A DNA stretch of 64,000 nucleotides from Metallyticus violacea (taxonomy: Eukaryota > Arthropoda > Insecta > Mantodea > Metallyticidae), in the NCBI GenBank assembly GCA_030762175.1, contig CM060837.1:8264001-8328000 (forward strand), read 5' to 3'. Below the pieces are notes generated by a model. It had not been told where the DNA came from, made no database searches, and saw nothing but the letters and a program-made list of their open reading frames with translations. The number at the start of each line of letters is the position of its first letter. The stretch's first letter is position 1. Position numbers and translations under genes: made by a program. This document shows, piece after piece, positions 1 to 12,564 of this stretch.

Positions 1-880
1 ACCAGCGACTGCATGCGTGATCTTCCCTTGCAGATGTGGAAAAGGCGGCGCGAACACACGATCTTTGACATGAACCCATAACAAAAATTCACATAAGGTT
101 ACTTCAGGTGACCGTGGAGCCCACAGAAAAAGGGGGGTCTTCTCGAGCAGTACTCGAACGACGAGGAATTTCTAGACACTTGCGGGCGTCAAGATGAAAA
201 TGAGGTAGAGCCCTATCTTGCTGATAAATAAAGACCTGGTCATCTGCATGTAATTGTCGCATTAGTCACTGTTGAAGCATGTCCAGATACACTGGACTAG
301 TAACAGTTTTCTCCGGGGGGGGGGAAGACAAAGAAACAGCACAGGGAATCACGAATGTGTTCTACCACAACACTGTTTATGTGCCCCAAATGCGTACATT
401 GTGACGGTTTACTTTGCCACGAATCTCGTCACTAAAACTCAGTTTCTAGGCAAAACCGTCTTCTTCTTGCCGCTCTTGAAAATCAACACAATATTGAAAA
501 TGACGATTGTGATCCTCAGGACTGAGAGCCTGCAACAGCTGTATTCGATATGGTTTCACTTAATGTCGTTGATATAAAATACGCCAGACAGTTTGGTACG
601 GAATCTCCAATTACTGGCTAGCGGTAATTGACAAATGCTTTTCGCATTCCTGACGGTCTCAATCGACACTCTTGGCCGGCCTTTCGTTGTCCATCAACAA
701 GCAGCCAGTCGCTTCAAACTTTCCATATCGTGCACGATTTGTTTTGGCTGTGGGTGTTTCATACGAAATTTTCGTGCACAACGGAATCACATTTAACAGG
801 CAAAAAGCCATGTTTTCGCTATGACTATCCTCCAGCGGTTAAATGAACAAATACGCCATGGTGCCTATTACGAATGCAAA
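1..880 (-). pseudogene. IS630/Tc1-mariner-like transposase relic, cut by window edge
   Basis: Read on the minus strand, pieces of an insect DDE transposase appear in the right order. An N-terminal helix-turn-helix part (TAKTNRARYGKFEATGCLL, near 790-680) comes first, then a first catalytic block resembling SDEIRGKVNRHNVRIWG (near 470-380). Then come TVTSPVYLDMLQQ, the second block FIYQQDRALPHFHLD (near 230-180) and the third block APRSPEVTLCEFLLWVHVKDRV (near 120-50). The family normally has one uninterrupted frame; here stops and frameshifts break it. The C-terminus lies beyond the window. Base composition is clearly richer in G+C than the surroundings, so this copy is probably younger than most relics here. 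The superfamily call is secure; the subfamily is not. Confidence 0.75.
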
Positions 881-2116
881 CTTGGAGAGATATTCATTCT
901 ATTCCGCTATAACTGTCATGGTTTCTGTTCTATTGATCTCCGAAACCTCTGTATTGTGCAACACAGGAAACCAATCATAACCTGTGGATGCAATATAATA
1001 CTATACATTTAACAATCGAGAATGTGTTAGACTCTGATAGCGTTTCTTCAATTCAATCCACAAGTAGCTACATGCAAACAAAATTCTTATACACTACATC
1101 TGCGCTAAATTATTATAGTGACAAAATGTATAAACTGTTGCAGTGGAAAAGTCGCTGAAGTAACGAAAGTAAGTTGAATACAATGCTAGCCAAGAATTCA
1201 GGCTGTAGTGAGCGGTGAAATACCAGTGTCATTTTAATAGGCGAATTAATGTGGAAGTAGAATTGGATTTAACTTCGTCAGATGTTTAGGTTTATAGTGG
1301 TCTCCATTATATCTTGTGGTGTTGAGTGGAGCTTTAGCCAGTACAAAGAAATTTCAAGAGACAATAAACTCAGTTCGACATAATAAAATTTAAAACAACG
1401 TTTTGTAACCCACTGTTCTTGTAATTCTTGATCTATTGTTAAGCAATAAGATCTTTAACTGGACTTTTTAATACCATGAAACTTAATAAAAATCAGCTAT
1501 TTTTGCATTATTTCCCACCATTTTTATAATAATTGAAGCTCATATTTTACTCGGTATTTTGGTAATTTTTAGTTCATATTTCGAGATTTATTATATATAA
1601 ATCCTTCCCCGGTTAGAAACTAGACACTAATCGCAAATATGGCCTTATGTTGCCATTGTCACAGTGTTCGTAATAACTATTCTAGGCGTTCCTGAACGTC
1701 CCCATGACATAGCGAGCATACAACTTGCTTATTAAAAAGAGCTGTCTTCCGCTTTGTAATGCAAAGATCATGTTTTTGACCTCTTAGAGATTTGCGTACA
1801 AAGAAAGAAAGGGAGAAACAACTGTATCAATAGATTGCCCGAAATGTGAGATGTTAGAACACGAATTATTCCCTCATTTTAAAATTCTTGTAAGAACTAG
1901 AGAAATTTGATTCACTAAAATCGTTCAGATGAATTAAAAATAAAAATGTCAAATTTCACTCGTAAAGCGTCTCATTGATGCACAGTTATAACTTTACTCT
2001 ACTCTGTTTATTCGAAATACATGCTTTACCAAACTGAGCTGAGTAACATCACTGACAGAATCATAAAATCACGTGCTTATTCAATTCACCTTTAACAACA
2101 TTCTAAAATGTAAAGA
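847..2116. other. AT-rich intergenic stretch
   Basis: Beyond the transposase remnant I see no coding signal or recognised repeat here, only short random frames. Confidence 0.4.
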
Positions 2117-2215
2117 AGAGGCTTTGAGCAAAATGTATCGGCCATTTCACGCCCTGAAATGAATGGGATGCTAATGACCAGAATTGTTAAAGAGTATATA
2201 AACCCAATAATAAAA
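2117..2215 (+). repeat. SINE-1 fragment (3' part)
   Basis: The segment 'gaggctttgagcaaaat' followed by 'catttcacgccctga', 'aatgggatgct' and 'gttaaagag' matches the 3' body of the tRNA-derived SINE seen complete at 60116-60415. The tRNA-like head is missing, as expected for a 5'-truncated copy. Confidence 0.65.
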
Positions 2216-2357
2216 TGTAATGACAAAAAACTAATTTTTTTACTCAAATCTGTATTTGAAATTATATTTTTGAAGGCACAGTCCAAACTTATTTTATTCT
2301 GTAATTTCTAAATAACAGCAAAATGAGGATTAGAAAGTGTACTCGCCTAGGCAAAAC

Positions 2358-2378
2358 TTTTTTTTTTTTTTTTTTTTT
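2358..2378. repeat. Poly(T) run, 21 bp
   Basis: An uninterrupted run of 21 T. No SINE or LINE body could be recognised beside it, so its origin is open. Confidence 0.8.
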
Positions 2379-2819
2379 AACTTGCGGTGCTCTCCAGACT
2401 CAAAAATATTCCTGAGTAAAGACATTACGTTCGGTAAATTCTATCATTTAGTTTTTCTTACAAAAACGCGTTTTAATAGACTGCACAGCAGATGAAGAAC
2501 AGTCCAGATGTAGCGCACTTCTAAGACAAAGGACCCAGGTTCCCTTTTAGCAGAGTTTAATTTTTTTTAAAGCTCTTTCTGACAACCTAAATATTGGATT
2601 CCATAACAAAATTTAAACGCAGCTACATATAATCTTTAACCATTAAGACATTTCTTTCGATGTAACCTCCCGAACTGCAACCAAGTTATACCTAATCTAG
2701 AGAACAAAATATAACAATAGTCGATTATATAAAAAAAAGAGCAAAAAATGAACGAATAAAGAAAAGGCAAACGTACAAAAGCATCCGTTTGGGCGGGCCT
2801 GATACCCAGCCGCATCATG

Positions 2820-3035
2820 TTGTAGTGCAGCTGTCATCTGTCATTCCAAAGGCCGTCATGTCAAACACAGGAAAAGGACGAAGGCGACGGAAGCTGTTCG
2901 GCTACAGTTCGGAAGTGGTGTTATCGAATTCGAGTGCACGATAATTCATTTACTGCCGATGTTATTCAAGAATTCGCAGATATATCGGCATTTTCACGTC
3001 AACAAGATATTAATCACAAAGGCACTCAAAGAGGT
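2820..3035 (+). promoter_or_regulatory. CpG-richer patch; candidate 5' exon/promoter of the ELMO gene
   Basis: About 200 bases with clearly more G+C and CpG than the AT-rich surroundings, lying 1 kb upstream of the first recognised exon of the ELMO-domain gene. One frame stays open for about 60 codons (roughly 2825-3030) but has no ATG. A different frame starts with ATG at 2858 and stops after 28 codons. No donor site gives the phase needed by the exon at 3998. A transcription start or untranslated first exon is a reasonable guess from position and composition; a relic of an inserted element is the alternative. Confidence 0.25.
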
Positions 3036-3997
3036 TAGCCAACAATAAAACTGAAATGGTGTGAAATTTGAAACAAAATCCTTGCGTAATGGTGAAATGC
3101 ATAATGTCAAATTCAACGCACAAAATCATATCGGATACTGCGTTTGAAAGACACAGGGCAAACATCAATATAGAAGATGCCAGGTATCAATAAATTTTAC
3201 TTGTTTCACTGTTTAGTTAACCAAGTGTAACTGACATTCGAAAACATTTAAATTCAAAATAAAAATTGAGGTTAAGTGCTAATGTAGATACCATAATTTA
3301 ACTAAAACAACAATAAAATCCAAATAAATTTGGTGTTAACTCACCTAGTCGGGCTGGTATGTTTCACAAAGACACTACTTTCTGAAAAATGATTCAGCCT
3401 TCAATGTAGAGAACGTGTTTGTGTTTTGTTTCTTATTTATAAACAAACATAATCTAATCTAAATTAACGTAGAAGAGTTGCCGCACTCGATGTAGTGGCA
3501 ATTTTGACACTACACATTGCTCAAATTAAATAATTTCCCGCAATATAAATGCCCCAGCTCATTAATTTGCTCTTCAAATTTCCTTTCACAAGCATTAGTT
3601 ATTATGAAAAGCTTTGGAATAAAATCAGCTCATTACAGAGGAGCAGTATTATTGTCATATTAAAATGTAATTAACCACAGAATTGTTTTATTGAGGTTAA
3701 GAAATAATTAAAATGATTTTAACACCAGGTTGATTACTTTGATGATTTAATGCACAGTTGTTAATAGAGCAAAAGCATTAATAAATGATTTTATCGTTGA
3801 AAACATGTTATTTTGAAGAAATTATAATCCTAGTTTTCAGTTGTTAATTCCAAATAAAGCACTGTTTTGGTTTCATAATGTTTTGTTTACATATTTGCAT
3901 GATATATAGTCAAGCAAGATAGTAATCTATTGGAGCAGTAAATTGCTAAAAAAATGCTCTTAGCACGTTTATCAAACTGCATGAATTTTAATTACAG

Positions 3998-6900
3998 ATT
4001 GGCATGTGAAATTGCAAAAGAAGAATGGGAAGGGGTCTCAACAGTTGAAACAACATTCAGAAACAGTTTAGATCCCAGAAGATCTATTACACAACTAATA
4101 AATGTGCAACAGGCTCTTGAACATTTCAAACGGCGTGACTTGTCAGAAGAATTGGTTTGTGAAAATGAATAATTTTTAAAATTTTATTTTTGGTTCAGAA
4201 ATAAGACATAAAACTTATTATTTATATATTATGTAAAAGATCGACTGCTCTTTCAGCAGTCAATTTTTTTAAATATTTGCATTTGCTTATGATTGACACA
4301 TATAAAAGCTTTTATCTTTCAGACTTTGTTGTTATATGATTTCCTTGTTACCACAGAATGGCATAAAAGCGACAGTTGAAAGACGAGGCTTGTGCACTCT
4401 CTTGTCCTGTCTTTTGGGACCTCCAGAACTCCATGATCACCTCACTACAGAGCGAGATTTGGTTTTTGCCATTGCTCAGTGTAAGCAATTTTTGTAGAGC
4501 ACTAAAGATACAAATTATCCATAATGAATATCCTTTAATGTTTAAATAATATGTATTGTTGATGTAGGTATTTAGCTTTGTATTTATTCATACGTTTGTA
4601 AAGCCAAATATGATAAACTTTTTGGTATAGTAAATAAAATTTTGGAGTTGATAATATAAATTTTTCCAAAACTATGTCTTTATTATGTTCAAAAAATGAG
4701 AACAAGGAACTGTAAGTAATTATTTAGAATTCTATGGAGTTACACAGCTACCACCCATACATGTGAACACAGAGCTAGTTAAATTACAGGTGATGACAAT
4801 GATAATGTAGATACATTATCAACATTAAATCAAGACGTAAATTTATCTTACAATTATTACAATTTTATATCAAAATATGACACTGTTGTACAACTCAACA
4901 GAATACAAAGCTAATACCTAATAATAGATCTAAATTAAAAAAATGTTTACTTAAATCTCTAATGGACCCCTCCCCCCTCCAAAGGCATCACAGGTGGTGA
5001 ATATTAATGATATATGAGATGAAATTATAAATTGGGAAAGGATTTTTTAAAGGAAGGAAATATTCCAGGCCTAAGTTTATGGTACCTCCCCGTCATTTGC
5101 TATTTAATATGTCTGAGAAAAACCTGGAAAAAATCTTAAGTTAGGGAGGCTGGTCCTGGCAGAAATTGAATTCCAGACCTCCCACTTAGGAGTCTTTTAC
5201 GACCTTGGCCACCTGTGGTAGTATGAACTCCTTTTAATAAATACTAAGACTGCTGATGTTGCATGCAAATATTTCATTTTTTGTTTGGTTTTGAAAAAGA
5301 TTTTTGCAATCAACAAACTTTCCGTGGAACATACTAAGACAAACAGTTTGAGTGTCTCATACTGTATGGGCAGAGATATAAAAGAATTTACTCCTGGTCC
5401 CTATAACCATATCTGCAAAAAATTAACATTTCCTTACAGCCAGGGATATTTTTGAACAAGGTATTCATAGCTCACCAGGGCCAGAATTTCTAGGTGAAAA
5501 ACAGAACAGTTTTTCCATGCGTCACATTCTGCAATTATTTACGCATTTTAAAAAGTACATAAAGAATTTCAATGTATCAAAATGAAAAAAGTTTTAAAAA
5601 TTAAAAGTCATGTTCATCTCACAAAAATATCTATTGTGAGTCTTGTTATTCATTTATTTCTTTTCAAGTAGTCAAAAATGTTCTCCTCAATCCATCTTAA
5701 AGTCTTTAATAGAATAATCTTCATCATTGAAAGAAACACATGCTACCTTGGGCAAATATCAGGAAATAGAGGATGAGGGAAGTTCTGTAGTTTTGAATAG
5801 TCCTGTCAAATGACCTTGTATTGATCTGTGCCAGACAATTCGAGAAAATCTATGATGGGGGTAACTTCTCAGCTTGCATAAATGTAACAAACAATTGCAA
5901 TTGAGAAAGATGAGAGGGGTACATCTGTACAATGAACTGTTTCTACAATGTGTTCAGTATGGAAGTAAGAGAGATACTAATCTAATTCCCCTATAAATGC
6001 ATAAATAGAAAATGGGACTCAACCCAAAACCACTGAGCATCTTTGATACTTTGAAAAAACATCTTGCTTGTAACCAAGAAAAGTAAGCTTAAGTACTTTA
6101 ATTATGTGATAAAGAAATGATTAAGTATCTTAAATATCTAACTGTTTTCGTTAATAATGAGTGATATTACTCTCTGTTTTCACTTTTAGTAAACGTCTAT
6201 TTTAATTATATTACTGCCCATTTTCAGTATTTTAGTGTCTTTTTGCCTGTCTATTTTAACCAAAATAAATGCCTGAACTTCCGGGCTCTGATAATTATGC
6301 TTACAGATATACATTTATATCAGGCAGATGACACATTTGCAAAACAGCATTTGTGTTTGTATTTTCTGATACTTTCACAGTTCTTAACGAGTTCTGTAAC
6401 TTTAGACACAAACTGATAAAAATGCACACGTGAAATAAACAGCATTTGTAATGTTGCTGCCAATATTTTTACTTCCAGCTTCTGCCCATTGAATATTTCC
6501 GACATTTGCATTCTTAGATGGAATTGCAAAAATGGATCCACAAATTTTATACTGTTGTTTTAGCAGCTAGAAATTGCCATATACTAGCAGCACATGCAAC
6601 TTAAAAACTATAAAAATATTGTGATATGAATAGAATCTGGAATAATTCTGTATCCCAGAATTTTGGGGAGTTGAAAAATGAGACAATTTTGGTTTCAAAG
6701 CTAAATAGTTTACATGAGTGGGGTGGAAATATGGACAATTTTTAACTTAATGCATACACTGGCATGGTTTTGCATTTGTAATGCCTACCTAACACATTAT
6801 GTATTCACATCTTTTTTTTAATGCTGCTTCACATTTGACTCCAATGGTCTTTGGTAGTGTTAATTCATCATCTTATAAGCATTAGGTCTTAAAGCATGTA

Positions 6901-9900
6901 AGCACAATTAATTTTATAATTTTTATGAATATCTGCTATTACTGTTTTCTTTGATTTTCAGGTAAATTGGACATGAATGATTCAGTTCATTTACGCATGC
7001 TGCAAACTGTTTATCAGAGACTGACAGGAGCAAGGTTGGAGACTCCCAGCTATGGCTCTCATTGGGAACATATTGGATTTCAAGTAAATACAATTATTTC
7101 ATAACATCTGCTTCAAAGACCAATGAACTATTTTTGTAAAACATACATGACTTGTTGCAGGGCAATGATCCAGGTACTGATCTGAGAGGTGTAGGAATGT
7201 TAGGACTCCTACAACTTGTGTACCTGGCTAACAGCCCCCATCTCATTCCCCTTGCTCGGGATATCTATCGAATGTCAGTTGATGACCAACAGAATTTTCC
7301 ACTTGCTGTAATGAGTTTAAACATGACACGAATTGCATTGCAAGCTTTGAGACAAGGTGAACTGAACAGGTGAGTTAATTATATTTCAGATAGATTTAGG
7401 AAGACTTAAACATTCATTTACAAAGTGTGGTCCTAAGTTCATGAGGGTATACATTACATTTCTGCTCTGACCACATATGGCACAAATGACACTGAAATTA
7501 TCGATCATTTGCTGCCCAAGTTTCCATAGCAATGAAGTATTTATTTATTGTATGTAATAGTTTGACACAATGTGAAACTGGTTTAGTGTTGATTTCTGCA
7601 ATTATGGTTCGCACAACAGAATATAAGGTGTCTATAGTGAAACATTATTTCCTATCATATGGAGTAAGATGTGAACATGGAGGAAGTTTGCTTCATGTTA
7701 AAGCACAGTACGAGGAGAGATTTAATAAGGAGATACCAAATAACAAAACAATGTTAGCTGCCATTGGCGAGTTCTAATGCAGTAAGGCATAATATTAGTG
7801 CCAGAATGGCAATGAGGCCAACTTCTATTTATGAACTTAGTGATATAGTTAGGTATACTGGTTTTATGAGAGACACTCTGTAATATAATAAAATGGAATA
7901 ATACAAAATGATTTACATATTTTTAATTTATCGTATTTTATAAATATGAGCTATAAATTTCTCAAAAGCTACAGTGCAGCAATGTTTATGAAATACATCA
8001 ATTAGTAGTTGGGCGTAATTTACATTACAGTGTTGAATGTGTCCAATAAAAATATATCTTTTTGCATTCTGTAGGTCTTAAGTCACCATTAAGTTCCTTT
8101 TCCTATCAATAACACCAATTTTACCATCAATTACACCATTTACTACCCAATTTCTCTGTTTTACCAACACTACTGAACTGATACATCTCTTAGTTGCAAT
8201 AAATCAGCATATACTGCTCTGAGGCTTTCAGTTGAATGAATACCTGTAGAATGCTGTAATTAAATAAAGCCAAAATTATTAATTGGAACATTGCATAGTG
8301 ATGCTAATTATATATTAAGATCATTGTATGATTTAGTTGAACTAACACTCTTTTGCTCTACTTGTTTAAATATGTAAAAAAAACCAAAATTATTAAATTC
8401 AGTGCAAGGACCTACAGAATGAGCAAATTGGAAAAAATGTACATTTACAAGTACAAAGACAGTTTAATGAACTTCGACACTTCCGATGAGTAAACATTAA
8501 CTTGAAGTTCATCACACCTCCACCAGAGCAGATTACACATCCCCACAGCATAACGGTTTATCCTCCAGTCAACAATGGGGCTGACAATGTGAATGAAGGG
8601 TTTGTGAAACAGATTCTACATATTTAAACAAGTAAGTGGAGCAAAAGAGTGTTGTTCGACTCAATCACACAGTGATCTTAATAAATGAAGCCAGTTAAAA
8701 AGTGTAATGAAAACACCCTCAGATCTGGAGCAGCTAAAGGCATCTTCAATTGCTTAATGTAACTGCTTTACCATGGTTGTGAATGTCATAAAGTTATTTA
8801 CTGGAATGTAGTGATACAGTTAACCCTTGAAAGAAACATTTTACACTTTCAGTTCAGCAATAATCAGTAAGAAAATGCATAAAAGTCATAAAAGATATGA
8901 CCAAAATTAAATTACAATTTCTGTCATGTTTCATGATGTTCCATTGATTTAAAAAAGTAACATATACATTCAGCTCTATAGAATATGTAACATATTATAG
9001 GTGAGAAAAACGGGTTTCTCTTGATAGATTTTTTAATTCCTTTTTTGTTTTCAGGGAATGTAATCAAAATCAGGGAGTTGTAGATGTGGTAAACCAGTTC
9101 TATGCAGCTGTTTTTTATCACACACTGCACATTTGGACTTCACAGCATAAAACAATTAGAGATTCTGGGTATGTTTTAAAAGGTAAGAAAAATAAGAATA
9201 TTATATTCAACTGCTGAGAAATGTTATAACAATTTTTGTAATATTATGAGGCCCATTTCAAAAGTAAGGGCCGGTCTGTCATAAAACAAAATTGGTGCAT
9301 TTGGGTGGATCACAGAATCTTCAGCTGATTCATTAGCTTGCTATCGAGTATGTTGTTACCGGTTTTCTGTCAGTCACCTGACATTAGTTTATATTGGTTG
9401 TGAGAATAAGCAATCCTGCCATTTGTGAAGTTTGTTTGGTAAATTGATTTCTCAAAGCAAAATTAAGAATACTGCTGAAATGCACCATGAATTTGTGATA
9501 CAAATGGGTCAACTGTAATGAGTAAAGGAAACGTTGGGCAATAGTGTCATCAATTTAAGGAAAGCTGTACAAAGGCTTAGTTTCTAGATGGGTGAATTTG
9601 TTAAGCATATGGATGCAAATGTTCAAGAAAATAATATTTCATAATCAGTGCTGTTGCAGTGAAACTGTTCAGAATTGTAACCAAAAACCTTTAATATCAC
9701 AAAATAGGTTCCTAAAATGTTCTGTTGTGCACAAAAATGAAAGCATGGAAGCTGCACTGTGTTTGATTGCACTTCTCAGAATACAGGCTAACATCAGGAA
9801 AATTTGAACGTACCAGCTCAACATGTTAACTCTTGACAACACTTCATTCCCACCTTAACTTTGTTGCACATTAATTGTTCCTAATAAATGAAATTTGGGC

Positions 9901-11521
9901 ATTGTGAAAAAATCGTCAGAATTACTTTGGTCAACTATGCTATACAAGCCTTCTATGGCTGATTTTGGAAGTTTCAGATATAGGAAGTGGAGCAGACCAC
10001 AAGGCCTAATCCTTAAGGATGTTTCTTTTGGGATTCTGATAAGTAGATTTTGAAAATGTTTTCTTCACTGTGAAAATGTTCATTATGTGCATACAGTAAA
10101 TTACAATATGTAAAGCACTGTATTATGACAGCTGTTGTATAAGTTCATGCAAAATGAAAGAAGTCATAACTTTTTTGGAAGATATAATTTTAATTCTCAA
10201 CATAATCCCATTTCAAATTATCTATTCCAGTGATTTTATAAGTTGTTTATTTCATTATAAAATGTAATTTCTTCACCTCTGTAAAATAATTACTCATTAT
10301 GGCGACAACCACTTTATTTTATGCAAATTTCTTTCCTTCATTTCTTCATGTTGAAACAGAAGAACAGGAATATTGAGGTTGCAATTGCAGACGTGCACTG
10401 GCCTGATATCATGATGGAACAGTACCATTTTCTTTGCCAAATGAGAACAACTCTTCTTGATCGCATTATTGAATTGCTTCAGTAGCATAGCATAATATTC
10501 AATGGTTTTGATTTGGTCCTTTTCCCAAACAGCTAGTTGTTTTTGCCTTCTTTGGGGTATTTCTCTAGTTGCAACCCACTGTTTTGACTGCTCCATTTTC
10601 TGGCATGTATTATATCCATATTTTGCCATCTGTCACACCATCACTGAAATTTACTTGGATTTCACTTAAAAGCCCCAAATTCTGCATGGAAGTAACAGCT
10701 TATTCTCTTTCTGGTCAGTTGTTTACAAGCGCTGCACCCACTTCACCAAAAGTTTTTTTAATTTTATAATAATTATGCAAAATATTATGCGTTAATCTCT
10801 GAAAATAGCCACAGCTTCAGCAATCTCCTGCAACTTCATTCTCCAATACTCAGCACCATGTCATGGACTTTTTCAATCATTTTGGGAGTTGTTACCTCAA
10901 CAGAGTATTTGTAATGATCCACATCACTTGAATGCATTTGGCCATACCTAAACTTACCAAACCATTCTAAGGGAAGATGCAGGTTTGTCATAATGCTTGT
11001 CCAGCTTTACCTTAGTTTGTGGGCATTGCCCATTTCAAAAAATAATGTTTTACTAATGTACAAAATTCATGTTTTTCTATTATGAATACTTACTCACAAA
11101 TTTAAACAGGAAAATGAAAACAATCAACCACCTTTTGAGGTTGTTTGGAGTTATCAAAAAGCCATATTCTTAAGAAGCAGTAAGGTGCTGTGAAGTCAGG
11201 GAAAAAAATCAATCTTGCTGTGAGACAATGTGCATTATCATGCATTCAGATTGTAAAAAGAAAGTGTCCAATAGAGAAAAAAGATGTTTCAAAATATTTA
11301 CAGTTTATGCTGTTCAAGTAAATGCATCTTAAAGCAATGTCTTGTATGTTTCAGATGTGGAATTTTATTGTCGTGCAAATGTACGAACGGTATTGAGGGA
11401 TCTTCAGGAACACCTCAGCTCATACTCTGCAACAAATAATACAAAGTTGCATGACAAACCATGTTTACCTGGAAGTTTCCAAGATCTCCTTACTCAAGCT
11501 AAAACTGAAGTGTTTATTTAG
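3998..11521 (+). CDS. ELMOD3: ELMO domain-containing protein 3-like (six exons, 5' end missing)
   Basis: The exons are 3998-4154, 4357-4480, 6962-7083, 7161-7369, 9055-9182 and 11355-11521 (stop TAG 11519-11521). All introns are GT-AG and all phases agree, giving 301 residues without a break. The family acts as GTPase-activating proteins for ARL2-type small GTPases. The signature is visible across the exon 3/4 junction: HWEHIGFQ joined to [12 protein letters not shown], including the arginine of the DLRG element on which GAP activity depends in this family. ELMOD3 rather than ELMOD1/2 is suggested by [21 protein letters not shown], by [15 protein letters not shown] and by IRDSGYVLK near the C-terminus. 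The first exon needs two bases from an upstream exon, so the start codon is not identified; human ELMOD3 has roughly 80-100 more N-terminal residues. Introns contain SINE-2, a dispersed repeat, mariner relics and a hammerhead-type element. Confidence 0.9.
4981..5220 (-). repeat. SINE-2 copy (tRNA-derived), intron 2 of the ELMO gene
   Basis: On the minus strand it starts with a tRNA-like head ('ccacaggtggccaaggtcg', B-box-like 'gaattcaatttctgcc') and continues into the shared body 'ccaggtttttctcag', 'aaggaaggaaat' (read on plus), ending before a 'gcccattttt'-type tail that is lost here. It matches the copies at 12299, 20336, 23159 and 41196. Confidence 0.75.
5395..6300 (+). repeat. Dispersed ~0.9 kb repeat, copy 1 (inverted relative to 35430-36275)
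   Basis: This stretch aligns over most of its length with the reverse complement of 35430-36275. Matching landmarks include 'ctgcaattatttac', 'tttcaatgtatcaaa', 'atatcaggaaatagag', 'cagcttgcataaatgtaac', 'taatgagtgatattactct' and 'aaataaatgcctgaacttcc'. No open reading frame is shared. The class is unknown; no clear terminal inverted repeat, poly(A) tail or target duplication was found. It lies in intron 2 of the ELMO gene. Confidence 0.75.
7590..7777 (+). pseudogene. Transposase N-terminal HTH fragment (DUF4817-like)
   Basis: An open stretch encodes [20 protein letters not shown] and then [20 protein letters not shown]. This is the helix-turn-helix region found at the start of many insect mariner-type transposases: 'YEERFNK' and 'NKTML' are typical. 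It ends at TAA 7775-7777 with no catalytic domain behind it, so it is an isolated remnant inside an ELMO-gene intron. Confidence 0.6.
8281..8690 (+). mobile_element. Hammerhead-type small retroelement, copy A (diverged)
   Basis: It begins with 'aattggaac' and the shared 'gatcattgtatgat' block. An inverted arm (about 8318-8372) follows, then about 200 unrelated bases, then a hammerhead-like core (CTGACAA at 8581, GAAA at 8605) and the opposite arm ('caagtaagtggagcaaaag' ... 'agtgatcttaat'). The core has one change in CTGANGA (G8 to A), so it is predicted inactive. Same family as 21914-22221. Confidence 0.65.
9245..9830 (+). pseudogene. Mariner-like transposase relic, intron 5 of the ELMO gene
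   Basis: The plus strand gives broken fragments resembling the mariner N-terminal domain: 'FLKAK', 'AEMHHEF', and the later '[14 protein letters not shown]'. Several stops and frame changes interrupt them. A terminal-repeat-like sequence, 'ggcccatttcaaaag', sits at 9249. Identity is weaker than for the other relics. Confidence 0.45.
10290..11045 (-). pseudogene. Mariner transposase relic, intron 5 of the ELMO gene
   Basis: Minus-strand translation shows the linker region 'EKVHDMVLS' + '[14 protein letters not shown]' near 10890-10800. Downstream come '[16 protein letters not shown]' and the second catalytic block '[17 protein letters not shown]' near 10500-10400. These are in mariner order (compare HLAKKKVLFHHDNAP-type blocks). 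Frames are broken between them and the third catalytic block is lost. Confidence 0.7.
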
Positions 11522-11805
11522 AAAACACTGCTGTCTTGTAGAAGAGTACATTAGGGAGGGCCACATAGAGTAGATCTGAAAAAATGGAAATAGCATTGTA
11601 TAATCAGTATAAGAGTAGCAACACTTATGAAAACAAAATTATAAACCTGGCCCAAATACACTTTCAGCATATAAGGAACTCAGTGGTTTAAAAATTTCTA
11701 AGGGCTGAAGCTCTTATTGCCGAATCTATTTTGTATGTAATTTGTACATTTATATGATTGAATACATTAGTTCTCTTTGGCACTCATTTTTCTACTTTAA
11801 ATGTC

Positions 11806-11811
11806 AATAAA
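11806..11811 (+). terminator. AATAAA polyadenylation signal of the ELMO gene
   Basis: A canonical AATAAA lies 285 bases after the stop codon, in a plausible 3' untranslated region. An earlier site may also be used. Confidence 0.5.
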
Positions 11812-11885
11812 ATATAATCTGTTTATAATATTAAGTTCATAATGTATTGAAGATATGCCTGCAAAAACAAAGTACTCCATGATTA

Positions 11886-12085
11886 ACTAAAAATGTTAAT
11901 TGGAACTTATACAGTGAAGCTGATCATATAATTAAGATCGTTGTATGATTGAGTCAAACTCTAATCAGTCGACTGGTAACTAAGGATGTAAACAAAGGGT
12001 TCATGAAACTAGTGCTACATATTAAAGACAAATAAGTGGAGCAATAAGAGTTCGATTCAATCATACATTGATCATAATTACCCCA
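11886..12085 (+). mobile_element. Hammerhead-type small retroelement, copy B
   Basis: It starts with 'gttaattggaac', then 'cagtgaagctgatcatat' and 'gatcgttgtatgattgagtc'. A degraded hammerhead core follows (CTAAGGA 11990-11996, GAAA 12005-12008, palindromic ACTAGT after it), and it closes with 'ataagtggagcaataagag' and 'caatcatacattgatc'. The first core box has a G5-to-A change. It lies just beyond the polyadenylation signal of the ELMO gene. Confidence 0.7.
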
Positions 12086-12298
12086 TTATTGCTTACAAGA
12101 GAGAAAACATTTGCACCTGCTTTGCTGGTAAACAAATGAATTGCCCAATTATATCATATTTCAGTCTCTCATCTGCTAGCTATGTGCATAGATCCCAATG
12201 GTTAGCCAATGAGAAAATTCTAAGCATTAGCAATCAATAACTTTCCACACCAAATCATATTTCAGGTGCCAAGTCAACTTTTGAGTCAGTTGTTGAAT

Positions 12299-12564
12299 AG
12301 TGTTTAATGCCCATTTTTAATACTGATGCACCACAGGTGGTGGACACTGATGATACTTAAAATGAAATGATAGGGAAAGGAGTATTTTTTAAAGGAAGAA
12401 AGTGTTCCAGGCATAAGTTTAGGGTACCTCCCAGGCATTTGCCATTTATGAGAACTGAGAAAAACCTGGAAAAAATCTCAGTCAGGGAGGATAGTCCTGG
12501 TGGGAATTAAACCCCAGATCTCCCGCTCATGAGTCTGCACCTTAACCTTGGCCACCTGTGGTGG
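12299..12564 (-). repeat. SINE-2 copy
   Basis: It runs from the tail 'gtgtttaatgcccattttt' (plus-strand reading) through 'accacaggtggtggacactg', 'aaaggaag' and 'gggtacctccc' to the tRNA-like head 'ccttggccacctgtggt'. Nearly full length. Confidence 0.8.

Noticed and set aside
2858..2944. ATG-started 28-codon ORF as the first exon of the ELMO gene
   Set aside because: It ends in a stop, has no good donor, and gives no phase match to the exon at 3998.
9245..11045. One mariner element spanning both relics in intron 5
   Set aside because: The two remnants are on opposite strands and the end-like motifs 'gcccatttcaaaa' are in direct, not inverted, orientation.
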